Assembly (NCBI GenBank): GCA_016710275.1
Contig: JADJXS010000001.1
Span: forward strand, 1,798,001-1,862,000
Source: Phycisphaerales bacterium
GTDB taxonomy: Bacteria > Planctomycetota > Phycisphaerae > UBA1845 > Fen-1342
Length of the DNA stretch: 64,000 nucleotides
Reading direction: 5' to 3'
Shown here: positions 44,284 through 53,997 of the stretch, in pieces
How positions within the stretch are numbered: position 1 is the stretch's first letter
Layout of the letters: every line of letters begins with the position of its first letter
Translations under genes and position numbers: made by a program
The notes under the pieces: generated by a model
Told to the model about the DNA's origin: nothing
Databases searched by the model: none
What the model saw: the letters and a program-made list of their open reading frames with translations, nothing else

Positions 44284-45032
44284 TCTACGGAATGTACCAA
44301 TCCGCCGCCGGAATGATGGTGAACGAGTATCGCCAGAGCGTGATCTCGAACAACATTGCCAATGCGGATACGGTTGGATTCAAGCGCGAAATCGCGTCCT
44401 TTGCCGAGCGAATGCCGGCCGCGGAGGCGGGGCAGCGGGTCGGGCCGTCGAGCGAGACGTTGGGGTCGCTCTCCGGCGGACTGTGGCTGGGCGAGACGCG
44501 CACCGATCACGCGCCGGGGGCGTTTGAGCGCACCGGCGAGCCGCTCGATGCCGCAATCGAGGGGACCGGGTTCTTTGTGGTGCGGGCGGCGGGGCAGGAT
44601 CTTGTCACGCGCGACGGGCGCTTCGTGATGGATGAGCGCGGCCGGCTGCGCTCCGCCGCGGACGGGGCGGAAGTCCTGGGGGTGGGCGGGGTTCCGATCC
44701 GGCTGAATCCGCGGGCGCACTCCACACAGATTACCGAGGACGGGGACATCCGGCAGGACGGCGTGCGCGTGGCGCGGCTGGCGCTGGCGGATTTCGCGGA
44801 CTATCGCGCGCTGCAGAAGGTCGGCGCGGGGCGCTTTGACCCAAGCCAGGCGCAGCCGACTTCCGTCGCGGCGCGGGTCATCGGCGGGCACGTGGAGCGC
44901 TCCGGCACGCAGCCTGTCCAGGAAATGGTGCAGATGATCGAGGCGGCGCGGGCCTACCAGATCAACGCGCAGATGATCGCACTGCAGGATCAGTCCATCG
45001 GTCGGCTGATCAACCAGGTGGCGGCGGCGTAG
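44280..45032 (+). CDS. flgF: Flagellar proximal rod protein FlgF
   Basis: 250 residues of the FlgF/FlgG rod family. The N-terminus MIYGMYQSAAGMMVNEYRQS and VISNNIANADTVGFKRE form the rod helix, the centre has GTGFFVVRAAGQDLVTRDGR, and the C-terminus VQEMVQMIEAARAYQINAQM pairs with the N-terminal helix. It is shorter than FlgG and precedes it, so FlgF is the best call. GGGGGAG lies upstream of the ATG. Confidence 0.88.
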   Translation: MIYGMYQSAAGMMVNEYRQSVISNNIANADTVGFKREIASFAERMPAAEAGQRVGPSSETLGSLSGGLWLGETRTDHAPGAFERTGEPLDAAIEGTGFFVVRAAGQDLVTRDGRFVMDERGRLRSAADGAEVLGVGGVPIRLNPRAHSTQITEDGDIRQDGVRVARLALADFADYRALQKVGAGRFDPSQAQPTSVAARVIGGHVERSGTQPVQEMVQMIEAARAYQINAQMIALQDQSIGRLINQVAAA

Positions 45033-45082
45033 CAAGAGATAAGCGGGTCGCGCGGAGCGCGATTCGAGGAGTATTCCGACTC

Positions 45083-45883
45083 ATGGCGATTACGGCACTA
45101 CACACCGCGGCGACGGGGATGCAGGCCCTGTCCACGAAGATCGACGTCATCGCGAACAACATCGCGAACGCCGACACCGTGGGCTACAAGTCCTCGCGGG
45201 CGAATTTCCAGGACCTGCTTTACCAGGTGTGGGCGCAGCCGGGGGTGCAGACCAGCGCTGAGACCAGCTCCCCGCTGGGGACGCAGATCGGTCTGGGCGT
45301 GGCGCTCTCCAATACGCAGATCCTGTTCCGGCAGGGTTCGGCGATGCAGACCGGAAACGGGCTGGACGCCATGATCCAGGGCGACGGCTTCTTCCAGGTG
45401 GAATTGCCGGGCGGCGGCACCGGATTCACTCGCGCCGGCAACTTTGTGCGCAATTCGGAGGGCGAGCTGGTGCTCGGCAACAGCCAGGGCATGCGCATGA
45501 AGGACTCGCCGTCGATTCCGGAGGATGTGCCGCTGGACAAGGTCTCCATCTCGGCGGACGGGCAGGTGGTCGTGTCGCGGGCGGATGGAACCGCCGAGAG
45601 CGTCGGGCAGCTTGAGTTGGCGCGGTTCCCGAATCCCTCCGGGCTGCTGCAGTACGGGTCGAACATCTATGTCATCAGCCCGGCCTCCGGGGATCCCATC
45701 GAGGGTATTCCGGGGCAGGACGGCCTCGGCACGCTTTTGCCCGGAAGTCTTGAGTTGAGCACGACCGAGGCGGTGAGCGAGCTGGTCGAGTTGATCAAGA
45801 CGCAGCGCGTGTTCCAGATGAACTCGCAGTCGATTCAGACGGCGGATGAAGCGCTGCAGACTGTTGCGAATCTGCGTCGGTAG
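45083..45883 (+). CDS. flgG: Flagellar distal rod protein FlgG
   Basis: 266 residues, typical length. ALHTAATGMQALSTKIDVIA, NNIANADTVGYKSSRANFQD, LLYQ, then the D1 region DAMIQGDGFFQVELPGGGTG and the C-terminal TEAVSELVELIKTQRVFQMN are diagnostic. It forms the distal rod inside the P and L rings. Confidence 0.96.
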   Translation: MAITALHTAATGMQALSTKIDVIANNIANADTVGYKSSRANFQDLLYQVWAQPGVQTSAETSSPLGTQIGLGVALSNTQILFRQGSAMQTGNGLDAMIQGDGFFQVELPGGGTGFTRAGNFVRNSEGELVLGNSQGMRMKDSPSIPEDVPLDKVSISADGQVVVSRADGTAESVGQLELARFPNPSGLLQYGSNIYVISPASGDPIEGIPGQDGLGTLLPGSLELSTTEAVSELVELIKTQRVFQMNSQSIQTADEALQTVANLRR

Positions 45884-45934
45884 TGACGGGGGTTCGTTCG
45901 CCGGCGTCAGGGAAGACGGCGGCCAGTTGATGCG

Positions 45935-47206
45935 ATGAGCGAATCGGCCGGGGCCCAGGGCACGGTCGGCTCTCGGCAGATGGAGAACGAGATGCTGCGT
46001 CGCGAAGCACGCATTCTGGCGCCGGGTAGCGCGTGGTTGCGCATCCTGGCGTGCGTTGTCGCCATCGGCGGCATTCTGGCGACGGCCCGCGCGGATGAGC
46101 TGATCCGCTCGGGAATCAGCCGGCTGACGATCAAGCCGCGGGTCACGGTCGCCGGCCGGGCCGCGACGCTGGCCGACGTGCTGTGGCTGCGCGAGGCGGA
46201 TCCGCAGTTGGCCGCCCGGCTGAACGGTGAAGTCATCGTACAGGCGCTCCCCGGATCGCCGGAGGCGACCCTCACTCACTCGCAGATCGTCGAGAAGCTC
46301 GAATCGCTCGGCGTCAATCCGGCGCGGGTGCTGGTGGGCGGTGCGCTGCAATGCCGGGTGAGCTTTGGACCGGCGGAAGCCGGTGCGGCGGGCGGGCCGG
46401 GCCACTTGTCGGCAACGACCGGCGCTGCAGATGCCGGCAACTCTGCCCGTGCGGAAGCGGGCAAGAGTGGAAGCATGGGCGGCGGCTTGGAGAACGGCAG
46501 AATCGCAGGCGCGGGTGAGTCAATCCAGGACGTCGCTTCTCTGGACGATGGTGCTGCGGGGCAGACCCTTGCCGACGCCATTCGCGCTGCGCTGCAGCGC
46601 GGGTTGGGAGCCGGGGTTCGGTCAATTGACGTTGCATTCGAGCGGGTCGGCGCCGAGTTTCTCGAGCTGACAACCCCGCCCTTCGAGTTCGAGATTCGCA
46701 CCGGCGCTGATTCGGGTCGGCTGGGCTTGCGCGAGATCACCGTGGTCCTGCGACGCGACGGACGCCAGCTTCGCACGCTGCGGATCGGCGTGCAGGTTCG
46801 CGCAGTGCGAACGGTGGTGACCGCCGCGCGGGCGATGAACGTGGGGGCGATCGTGCGGCGCGACGACTTGCAACTGCAGGAGCGCGTTTTCGACGGTACG
46901 CAAGAGATCGGGCGCGAGGAGATCGAGCCGCTGATCGGTCAGCAGGTCAAGCGCTTCATCCCGGAGGGGGAGATGATCCGGGCGGATCACCTCAAGGCGG
47001 TGGACCTGGTAAAGCGCTCCGCGCCGGTGACGGTGCTGGGCGAGGGTACGGCGGTGTCGTTGCGCGCGGTCGGCGTGGCGCTTGACGCCGGCGGCTACGG
47101 AGACGTGGTGCGCGTGCGGCTCGGGGAGGGGCGCAAGGACCGGCGCGAGGTGCGCGGCGTCGTGACGGCGGTGAGCACGGTGCGAATCCTGGCGGATCCG
47201 CAGTAG
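45935..47206 (+). CDS. flgA: P-ring assembly chaperone FlgA
   Basis: 423 residues, longer than usual FlgA because of a Gly/Ala/Ser-rich insert of about 80 residues in the middle (after CRVSFGPAEAGAAGG). A signal peptide ends near ILATARA. The C-terminal SAF/FlgA domain is clear: VGAIVRRDDLQLQERVFDGT, LIGQQVKRFIPEGEMIRADH and GYGDVVRVRLGEGRKDRREV. It helps FlgI assemble in the periplasm. The start may instead be the ATG at 45980. Confidence 0.9.
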   Translation: MSESAGAQGTVGSRQMENEMLRREARILAPGSAWLRILACVVAIGGILATARADELIRSGISRLTIKPRVTVAGRAATLADVLWLREADPQLAARLNGEVIVQALPGSPEATLTHSQIVEKLESLGVNPARVLVGGALQCRVSFGPAEAGAAGGPGHLSATTGAADAGNSARAEAGKSGSMGGGLENGRIAGAGESIQDVASLDDGAAGQTLADAIRAALQRGLGAGVRSIDVAFERVGAEFLELTTPPFEFEIRTGADSGRLGLREITVVLRRDGRQLRTLRIGVQVRAVRTVVTAARAMNVGAIVRRDDLQLQERVFDGTQEIGREEIEPLIGQQVKRFIPEGEMIRADHLKAVDLVKRSAPVTVLGEGTAVSLRAVGVALDAGGYGDVVRVRLGEGRKDRREVRGVVTAVSTVRILADPQ

Positions 47207-47259
47207 GGAACCGGCGGCCGGCAGGATCAGCGCCGAACGCAAGAATTCGGAGTGTAGAC

Positions 47260-48144
47260 ATGTTGCGAATCGTCGTTATTTGCCTCTCTTTGTGCGCCGT
47301 CGGGCAGGCTCTGGCGCAGTCGAACTCGCTGTTCGGCCGGCAGCGCGCGGCGGCCGCTCGACCGGCCCAGCCCGCCGCGAATCCCGCGCCAACGGCGCCG
47401 GCCAATTCCGCGGCCGGAAAGCCGGAGGCGGTGGCGGGTAATGGGGCCGCAGGAGGCGCCGTCACGGCCGGCGCGCCCGGCGGCGCACCGGTCGGTCAGC
47501 GTGCGGCGCCGGTCGCTCCAGGCGGGATCGGGCAGGGTCGGCAATCGGCGCGGCCGGGGCAATCCGGTTCCGAGCCTTCACCGAACCCGGAGCTGGCGGC
47601 GGTCTCCACGTTCGCGGTCGAACTGCCGCAGCCCGAGACGATCCAGGTGCACGACTTCGTCACGATCATCATCCGCGAAGACAAGACATCCACGTCCGAC
47701 GCCAAGACCACGTCGGACAAGAAATGGGATGTGCAATCCGAGCTGGCAAAGTGGGTGCGTCTGAACCCGGAGAATCGCCTCATCCCGCAGTCGTTCTCCG
47801 ACGGCACGCCGGCCGTGGATTTCAATTTTCAGGACAAGTGGGAGGGCACCGGCAAGGTCAACCGCAAGGATTCGCTGGTCACCCGCATCACGGCCGAGGT
47901 GATCGACGTGAAGCCCAACGGCAACCTGGTGCTTGAGGCCCGCAAGAGCATTCGCATCGACGAAGAGGAGCAGGTCGCGCTGCTCACCGGCATGTGCCGC
48001 AGCCGCGACGTGTCGCCGCAGAACACGGTGCTCAGCACGCAGCTTGCCGACGTGCGGATCGACATAGCCCACAGCGGAGCGGCGCGGGACGCCGCCAATC
48101 GCGGCTGGCTCAAACGGGCGGTGGATTTTCTGCGCCCCTTCTGA
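47260..48144 (+). CDS. flgH: Flagellar L-ring protein FlgH
   Basis: 294 residues. A signal peptide (ending VGQALAQ) is followed by an Ala/Pro/Gly-rich linker of about 85 residues and the FlgH domain: HDFVTIIIREDKTSTSDAKT, GTGKVNRKDSLVTRITAEVI, VKPNGNLVLEARKSIRIDEE and LSTQLADVRIDIAHSG. The usual lipobox cysteine is missing, so it is probably not a lipoprotein. It forms the outer-membrane ring. Confidence 0.93.
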   Translation: MLRIVVICLSLCAVGQALAQSNSLFGRQRAAAARPAQPAANPAPTAPANSAAGKPEAVAGNGAAGGAVTAGAPGGAPVGQRAAPVAPGGIGQGRQSARPGQSGSEPSPNPELAAVSTFAVELPQPETIQVHDFVTIIIREDKTSTSDAKTTSDKKWDVQSELAKWVRLNPENRLIPQSFSDGTPAVDFNFQDKWEGTGKVNRKDSLVTRITAEVIDVKPNGNLVLEARKSIRIDEEEQVALLTGMCRSRDVSPQNTVLSTQLADVRIDIAHSGAARDAANRGWLKRAVDFLRPF

Positions 48145-48178
48145 CGTGCGGCACGGCGATTGCTGTTCGTGAGGCCGG

Positions 48179-49399
48179 ATGAGAAACGTGTGCGGGCGAT
48201 TCGCAACGGGAGCAACGGGAATGCCGGCGAATGAGGACATGAAAACCGGGTCACGGACGGTGCGAAACGGAGTTCGCAGCCGCCTGGCGGCCGCGCGGCT
48301 GGTCGCGGTTCTGCTGGTGACTACCGGCGCGGCGACTTCGCTCGCCGAAGTGCGCGTGCAGGACATCGCGCGATTGCAGGGGCAGCGCACGAACCGCCTC
48401 ATGGGCTTCGGGCTGGTGGTCGGGCTGAAGGGCAGTGGGGATGCCGGCGCTTATCCGAACACCGCCCGCGCACTTCAGGCCATGCACCAGCGCTTTCTTC
48501 AGCCGGTACTTGATCCGCGCGAATTGAAGGCAAACAACACCGTCGCCATTGTCGCGGTCGAAGCGCAGATTCCGCAGTTCGGCGTGCGGGAAGGGCAGGC
48601 GGTGGACGTGGTCGTGTCGGTGATCGGCGCGGCCAAGAGTCTCGAGGGCGGGCAGTTGCTCACCACGCCGCTGCAGGAATCCACGCTCAGCGCGGGTGAG
48701 ATTTATGCGCTGGGCGGCGGAAAGGTCGAGCTGCCGGACCCCCGGACGCCGACCCGCGGGCTGATCCGCGGCGGGGCGGTCTTTGAGCGCGAGTTTGTCT
48801 ACAACTTCATCGCCGACGGCGCGATCACGCTGGTGCTGGATGAGTCGCAGGCCGGCTGGCCGATGGCACAAATGGTGGCGCGGGCGGTCAATCACGAGGT
48901 CTCCAGCGCCGGCGCGGAGCGCAGTCCGGATCGTCGCGCGGACGGCATTGTCGTCGTGCGCGACGACGCCGCGATCGCCACCGGTCCGCAGACGATCGTC
49001 GTGCGCATCCCCGATTACGAGCTGGCCCAGCCGGCCGGCTTCATCAGCCGCGTGCTTCAGACGCCGCTCTTCGTCATGCCGCAGCAGCCGGCGCGCGTGA
49101 CCATCTCGCGGTCCAAGCGAACGATCGTGATGAGCGGAACGGTGACGGTGTCGCCGACGGTGCTGCACATCAGCGGCATCGGCTCGGTGCGCATCGGCTC
49201 GGTGGAGGGAGCGGCCCAGGCGCCGCCGGGCGCGGAGGACCTGGCAGGCCTCGACACGGATCGCACCGCGACCGTGGAGTTTCAGGAGCTGCTGGACGCG
49301 TTCTCGAAGATCAAGCTGTCGCAGACACAAATGGCTGAGGCGGTGGAGCAGCTTCACCGCAGCGGTGCGCTGCACGCACAACTGGCGTATTCGGAGTGA
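48179..49399 (+). CDS. flgI: Flagellar P-ring protein FlgI
   Basis: 406 residues. After the signal peptide the protein begins VRVQDIARLQGQRTNRLMGF, GLVVGLKGSGDAG, with LKANNTVAIVAVEAQIPQFG, GQLLTTPLQE, and the C-terminal QMAEAVEQLHRSGALHAQL, all diagnostic. It polymerises into the P ring. Possible starts are 48179, 48221 (GGGAG upstream) and 48239 (nearest to the signal peptide); the longest is given. Confidence 0.95.
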   Translation: MRNVCGRFATGATGMPANEDMKTGSRTVRNGVRSRLAAARLVAVLLVTTGAATSLAEVRVQDIARLQGQRTNRLMGFGLVVGLKGSGDAGAYPNTARALQAMHQRFLQPVLDPRELKANNTVAIVAVEAQIPQFGVREGQAVDVVVSVIGAAKSLEGGQLLTTPLQESTLSAGEIYALGGGKVELPDPRTPTRGLIRGGAVFEREFVYNFIADGAITLVLDESQAGWPMAQMVARAVNHEVSSAGAERSPDRRADGIVVVRDDAAIATGPQTIVVRIPDYELAQPAGFISRVLQTPLFVMPQQPARVTISRSKRTIVMSGTVTVSPTVLHISGIGSVRIGSVEGAAQAPPGAEDLAGLDTDRTATVEFQELLDAFSKIKLSQTQMAEAVEQLHRSGALHAQLAYSE

Positions 49400-49794
49400 C
49401 ATCGGTGAACGTCATTCGATCCATTCCGGCGGAATCGTCCGCGTCGCACCCGGCGGCGGCGAACGGTCGGGCGCAGGACGCGCTCGGGCGGGCGTCCGGC
49501 GAGCCGCGCTCCGCGCTGATTCGCCGGACCGCCGAGGGGCTTTCCGCGGCCATGTTCTTCGGCCCGATGCTCGAGCAGATGCGCAGCGACCCGACGGGCA
49601 GAGAATTCGCTCACGGCGGCCGTGGAGAGGATGCCTTCGGGCAATTGCTGGACCAGCGAATCGCAGCGGCGGCGGCGGCGGCGGACCGGGGCGGGGTCAC
49701 GGCGCAGATCGAGTCCTGGATCGGGCGGGCCGAAGGCGGCAGGGATCGCGGCCCCTCCGTGGCGAGTTCGAGCGGGACGGAGGTGTGGGCATGA
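49396..49794 (+). CDS. flgJ: Rod-binding protein FlgJ-like (without muramidase domain)
   Basis: 132 residues. The middle matches the FlgJ N-terminal rod-binding domain (AMFFGPMLEQMRSDPTGREF, then DAFGQLLDQRIA). The peptidoglycan hydrolase domain of enterobacterial FlgJ is absent, as in many phyla. The GTG start overlaps the flgI stop (GTGA), and the stop overlaps the next ATG. Confidence 0.8.
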   Translation: MTSVNVIRSIPAESSASHPAAANGRAQDALGRASGEPRSALIRRTAEGLSAAMFFGPMLEQMRSDPTGREFAHGGRGEDAFGQLLDQRIAAAAAAADRGGVTAQIESWIGRAEGGRDRGPSVASSSGTEVWA

Positions 49795-50339
49795 CGGCCA
49801 CTCTGTCCTTTGAGCGACCGGGCGTCCGAAGCGCCTCGATCGGGGCGCTGGCCGAGCGGCTGGATGCCTGCCTGGGTGAGCTGCTCGGGCTGCTGACGCG
49901 GCTTGGGGAAGCGGCCGGGCAGCGGCTGGCGGCGCTGCGGCGGGCGGATACGGAAGCGCTTCGCTCGACCGGGGAGGAGGAGGAGCGCGTGTTGGCTCGG
50001 ACGGCGCAGGTGGAGCAGGCGAGGGCGGCGATTCTTGCCGACCTGGCGCAGGCGCTGCACCTGCCGACGGCGGAGCCGCCGCGGTTGGAAATGCTGGCGG
50101 AGCGGCTTCAAGAGCCGATTTCGTCGCGAATTCGCGCCCGTTGCGCCGGATTGCGCTCTGCTGCGGAGATTTTGAAGAAAAACACGCGCTTGACCGCGGA
50201 TGTGGCACAGAGACTGCAACTGCACATTCGCGCGGTGCTGGCCGAACTGGCCGGCGTGAATCGCGAACCGATCGGCTACGGCGCCGGCGGTCGAACGGAG
50301 TCCTGCGTCGCCCGCTCGTGGGTTGACGCCCTGGGTTGA
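49791..50339 (+). CDS. flgN: FlgN family export chaperone
   Basis: 182 residues, nearly all helical, with LAERLDACLGELLGLLTRLG and long coiled-coil-like stretches. A short basic region near ILKKNTRLTADVAQRLQLHI precedes the C-terminus. FlgN binds FlgK and FlgL before export, and this gene lies directly upstream of flgK. Sequence similarity is low, so the call depends partly on position. The ATGA overlap with flgJ decides the start. Confidence 0.75.
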   Translation: MTATLSFERPGVRSASIGALAERLDACLGELLGLLTRLGEAAGQRLAALRRADTEALRSTGEEEERVLARTAQVEQARAAILADLAQALHLPTAEPPRLEMLAERLQEPISSRIRARCAGLRSAAEILKKNTRLTADVAQRLQLHIRAVLAELAGVNREPIGYGAGGRTESCVARSWVDALG

Positions 50340-50343
50340 GAAC

Positions 50344-52053
50344 ATGGCACTGCTCGGACCCTCATTCCAGACCGGACGCAGCGCGCTGGCCGCGTACCAG
50401 TCCGCGCTGGCGATCGTGGGACAGAACATCGCCAACGTCGGCAACCCGAACTACACGCGCCTGACGGGGCGGCTGACGCCGCAGCTTGGCGGGCCGACGC
50501 TGGGCGGCGTCGCCTCGGGCGCCGGTGTGCGGCTGAGCCACCTCAATCGTCACATTGATGAATCGATCGAGTCGCAGTTGCGGGCGGCGATTGCGTCGCG
50601 CAGCGGTGCGGACGTGCGTCGCACGCAGCTTTCGCGGGTTGAATCGCTCTACAACGAGCTGACCGAGCAGGATCTCTCCACGCAGCTTACGCAGTTCTTC
50701 TCGTCGTTCGGGGAGGTGCAGACGGCGCCGGCGGACGGCGCTCCGCGGCAGGGGGTGCTGGTCGCCGCGGATGCGATGGTGCGAACGATCCGACGGCAGC
50801 GCAGCGGGCTGTTGACGCAGATTTCCGATCTGAACCAGCTTGCGGTGGGTGGAGCGCGCCGTGCGGGGGAGATCGCCCGCGAGATCGCGCAGATCAACCA
50901 GCAGGTCGTCTCCGAGGAAGCGCGCGGACAGAGTGTGTCCGGGCCGTTGCGCGACCGGCGGGACACGCTGCTCAAGGAACTCGCGGACTTCATGAATGTG
51001 CAGGTTCGTGAGCAGCCCAACGGGTCGGTGAATGTGTACGTCGGCAGCCAGCCGCTGGTCGAGTTCAACCGCTCGCGCGGGCTGACGACGCAGGTGGAGC
51101 TGGTCAACGGCTATGAGCGTGCGTCGATCCGCTTTGCGGACGATCAATCGACGGTGATGCTGCGGGCGGGAAAGCTGGCCGGCATCGTCGAAACCCGGGA
51201 CGTGCACCTGGTGGGCCAGTTGGATCGGCTGGACGGGCTGGCGCGCGGATTGATCCGGGAGGTCAACCAGGTACACGGGCAGGGGCGCGGGCTGACCGGC
51301 TACAGCACCATGCAGAGTGCGAACTTCGCGGTTAACCCGACTGCGCCGCTGGGCAGCACGGCGGCCGGGCTTCCATTCCCGGTTCAGAACGGCACGATGA
51401 TCGTGCATGTGCGCGATCCGCAGACGGGGCAGGAAATCACGCGGCAGATCGAAATCGACCTGGACGGGCTGGGCGGCAACGACACGACGCTGGAGACGCT
51501 CGCCAATGACCTGGACGAGGTGCCGGGGCTCAACACGTTCGTCGGCAGCGACGGGCGGCTGAACATCAGCGGCGAAAACGGTCAGCAGTTCTGGTTCACC
51601 GAGGACAGCTCGGGAGTTCTCAGCGCTGTCGGAATCGGCGCGTTTTTCACCGGCACGGATGCCGCGACGATCGACGTGAGCACGGACCTGCGCCGCGACC
51701 CGGGGTTGATTGCGGCATCGGCGAGCGGTGCGGTCAACGACGGCGACAACGCGGGTCTGCTGGCAGTGCTGGGCGACCGCGCCAGCGCGCTGCTGGGCGG
51801 CGTGGGGCTGCACACGTATCACGGGCGGACGATCAGCGAGCTGGCGGTGAGTACGGCCGCGGCGCTGAGCGAGCTGGATGCAAGCGACACGGTGTTCGCG
51901 AGCCTGACGGCGCAGCGCGAATCGATCAGCGGCGTCAGCCTCGATGAAGAAGCGATCAACCTGCAGAAATTTGAGCGGGCGTTTCAGGGCGCGACGCGCT
52001 ACCTGAGCGTGCTCGACGGCCTGGCGGACGAGGTGCTGTCGCTGGTGCGCTGA
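50344..52053 (+). CDS. flgK: Hook-filament junction protein FlgK
   Basis: 569 residues. The N-terminus SFQTGRSALAAYQSALAIVG and QNIANVGNPNYTR is diagnostic. The middle has LTQFFSSFGEVQTAPAD, and the C-terminus has SGVSLDEEAINLQKFERAFQ and GATRYLSVLDGLADEVLSLV. It is HAP1 and joins hook to filament. The ATG at 50344 is preferred over an upstream TTG. Confidence 0.95.
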   Translation: MALLGPSFQTGRSALAAYQSALAIVGQNIANVGNPNYTRLTGRLTPQLGGPTLGGVASGAGVRLSHLNRHIDESIESQLRAAIASRSGADVRRTQLSRVESLYNELTEQDLSTQLTQFFSSFGEVQTAPADGAPRQGVLVAADAMVRTIRRQRSGLLTQISDLNQLAVGGARRAGEIAREIAQINQQVVSEEARGQSVSGPLRDRRDTLLKELADFMNVQVREQPNGSVNVYVGSQPLVEFNRSRGLTTQVELVNGYERASIRFADDQSTVMLRAGKLAGIVETRDVHLVGQLDRLDGLARGLIREVNQVHGQGRGLTGYSTMQSANFAVNPTAPLGSTAAGLPFPVQNGTMIVHVRDPQTGQEITRQIEIDLDGLGGNDTTLETLANDLDEVPGLNTFVGSDGRLNISGENGQQFWFTEDSSGVLSAVGIGAFFTGTDAATIDVSTDLRRDPGLIAASASGAVNDGDNAGLLAVLGDRASALLGGVGLHTYHGRTISELAVSTAAALSELDASDTVFASLTAQRESISGVSLDEEAINLQKFERAFQGATRYLSVLDGLADEVLSLVR

Positions 52054-52089
52054 TGCGCCCGGCATGAGACGAATCGGGACGAAGTGAGC

Positions 52090-53997
52090 ATGGCGATCAT
52101 CCCACTCAACGTGGCGCGCGTCAGTCAGCACCTGCGGAGCTTTCAGCTCCAGCAGTCGCTGACGGGGCGGCAGCTCGACCTGCTGCGGATCGAGAATCAG
52201 CTCTCGACGGGGCTGCGGTTCCTGACGCCCAGCCAGGCGCCGGCCGACGCCGCGGTCGCGAACAGCGTGGAGCGCCGGCTGGACTCCATTTCCGGCGTGA
52301 TGAACAACCTTCGCACCGCCAACAACACGCTGTCGGCGACCGAGTCGGCGATGCTCGAGGCCGTGGAGCTGATGCGCAGCGCCCACAACACCGCGCTCGA
52401 AGCGCTCAACAGCTCGACTTCCGCCGAGGAGCGCGCTTCGCTCGCGAACTACATTGACTCGATCGTTGGACAGGCGGTCAGCGTGGCCAATCGACGCCAC
52501 GTGGACACCTACCTGTTCAGCGGCCATTTCGGTGGCGGGGCGCCCTTTGAATTCACCGGCGACAGCGTGCTGTACCGCGGCGATCTGAATCGACTGCGAA
52601 CGCTGGTTGATTCGGACCTGTCCAGCGACTCATTCACGGTGCCGGGCGGCGCGTTCTTCGGCGCGGTCTCGGGGCAGGTGCGCGGGCGGATTGATCTGAA
52701 TCCGGCCGTCACGGTCAACACGCGAATCAGCGACCTGCGCGGCAGCGCCGGTAGCGGCGTGCGGCTGGGCAGCGTGCTCGTCTCGAACGGCACGCAGCAG
52801 GCCGAGGTGGACCTCTCCGGCGCGGCGACGGTGGGCGACATTGTCGATCGGCTGAACGCCTCGATGCCGCCGAACCTCGCGGCATCGGTGATTCCGAGCG
52901 GGATTCAGGTGATCACGACCGCCGGTTTCGCATCGGTCACGATCACGGACGTCGGCGGCGGCCAGGCGGCTCGCGACCTGGGGCTGATCTCCAGCGGAGC
53001 CATCAGCGCCGGCGGGACCGACCTCGACCCGGTGCTCAACCTTCAGACGCAGCTCGCATCGCTGGCCGGCGGAGCGGGGCTGAGCCTGGGCGGCGACATC
53101 GTCATTCGCAACGGCAACCGCACGGCCAGCGTGCCGGTCAACGGCGCAACCACCGTCGAGGACGTCATCAACCGCATCAACGCCGCCGGCATCGGCGTGT
53201 GGGCGCGCGTCAACGAGGACGGCCGCTCGATCGACGTGCTGAACCGCACGTCGGGCAGCGATCTGCACGTGGAGGATTCGGGCGGTGCATCGGCGCTGGC
53301 GCTTGGCATCCGCACGACGCACGGAGACGTGCCGCTTTCGGAATTGAACGACGGCCGCGGCGTGCAGACGCTGCCGGGCGATGACCTGCGGATCATCACG
53401 GCCGACGGCAGCGTGATCGACGTGGACATCGACGGGGCGACGACGCTGCAGGACGTGATCGACCGGATCAGCGCCGCCGGCGGCGGCGCGATCACCGTGG
53501 GCGTCGGACCGAACGGGGGCGGACTGCTGATTTCGGACAACACGACCGGTGCGGGAACGATCCGCATCGAGCGGCTCAATCTCTCGCCGGCGATCGACGG
53601 GCTGGGACTGGACGTGACGGCGACGGGCAACCAGCTCGTCGGCGAACCGGTGCGGCCGGTGCGGGTGAACAGCACGTTTACCGCGCTGCTGGAGCTGCGG
53701 GATGCGCTGCGCGGCGATGACACGAAGCGGATTCAGTTTGCCGGGGAGCGCTTGCAGAGCGTGATGGAGAGCATGCTGTCGGTTCAGGGGCAGCTCGCGG
53801 CTCAATCGAAGGCGATGAGCGATCGCGTGCTGCGACTGGAAAACGAGGAAACCGCGACACGGGTGCTGCTCAGCGACGTGCGCGACATGGATTTGACGGA
53901 GGCGGTGGTTCGGTTTCAGCAGGTGCAGACCGCCCTGCAGGCCAACATCACCGCCGCAGCGCGGATTCAGAACCTGTCTCTGATGGACGCGCTGTAA
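52090..53997 (+). CDS. flgL: Hook-filament junction protein FlgL with flagellin-IN repeats
   Basis: 635 residues, about twice the usual FlgL length. The N-terminal helix (LDLLRIENQLSTGLRFLTPS) and C-terminal helix (TEAVVRFQQVQTALQANITA) are typical. The extra length is three tandem flagellin-IN type units at about residues 210-280, 325-400 and 420-500, each carrying a DLSGAATVGDIVDRLNA-like strand-helix. These would form extra outer domains at the hook-filament junction. The ATG at 52090 follows a GTG two codons earlier. Confidence 0.92.
   Translation: MAIIPLNVARVSQHLRSFQLQQSLTGRQLDLLRIENQLSTGLRFLTPSQAPADAAVANSVERRLDSISGVMNNLRTANNTLSATESAMLEAVELMRSAHNTALEALNSSTSAEERASLANYIDSIVGQAVSVANRRHVDTYLFSGHFGGGAPFEFTGDSVLYRGDLNRLRTLVDSDLSSDSFTVPGGAFFGAVSGQVRGRIDLNPAVTVNTRISDLRGSAGSGVRLGSVLVSNGTQQAEVDLSGAATVGDIVDRLNASMPPNLAASVIPSGIQVITTAGFASVTITDVGGGQAARDLGLISSGAISAGGTDLDPVLNLQTQLASLAGGAGLSLGGDIVIRNGNRTASVPVNGATTVEDVINRINAAGIGVWARVNEDGRSIDVLNRTSGSDLHVEDSGGASALALGIRTTHGDVPLSELNDGRGVQTLPGDDLRIITADGSVIDVDIDGATTLQDVIDRISAAGGGAITVGVGPNGGGLLISDNTTGAGTIRIERLNLSPAIDGLGLDVTATGNQLVGEPVRPVRVNSTFTALLELRDALRGDDTKRIQFAGERLQSVMESMLSVQGQLAAQSKAMSDRVLRLENEETATRVLLSDVRDMDLTEAVVRFQQVQTALQANITAAARIQNLSLMDAL

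Noticed and set aside
50362..52527. Long minus-strand frame over flgK and flgL
   Set aside because: Antisense shadow of two clearly identified flagellar genes, with no start signal and no recognisable motif.
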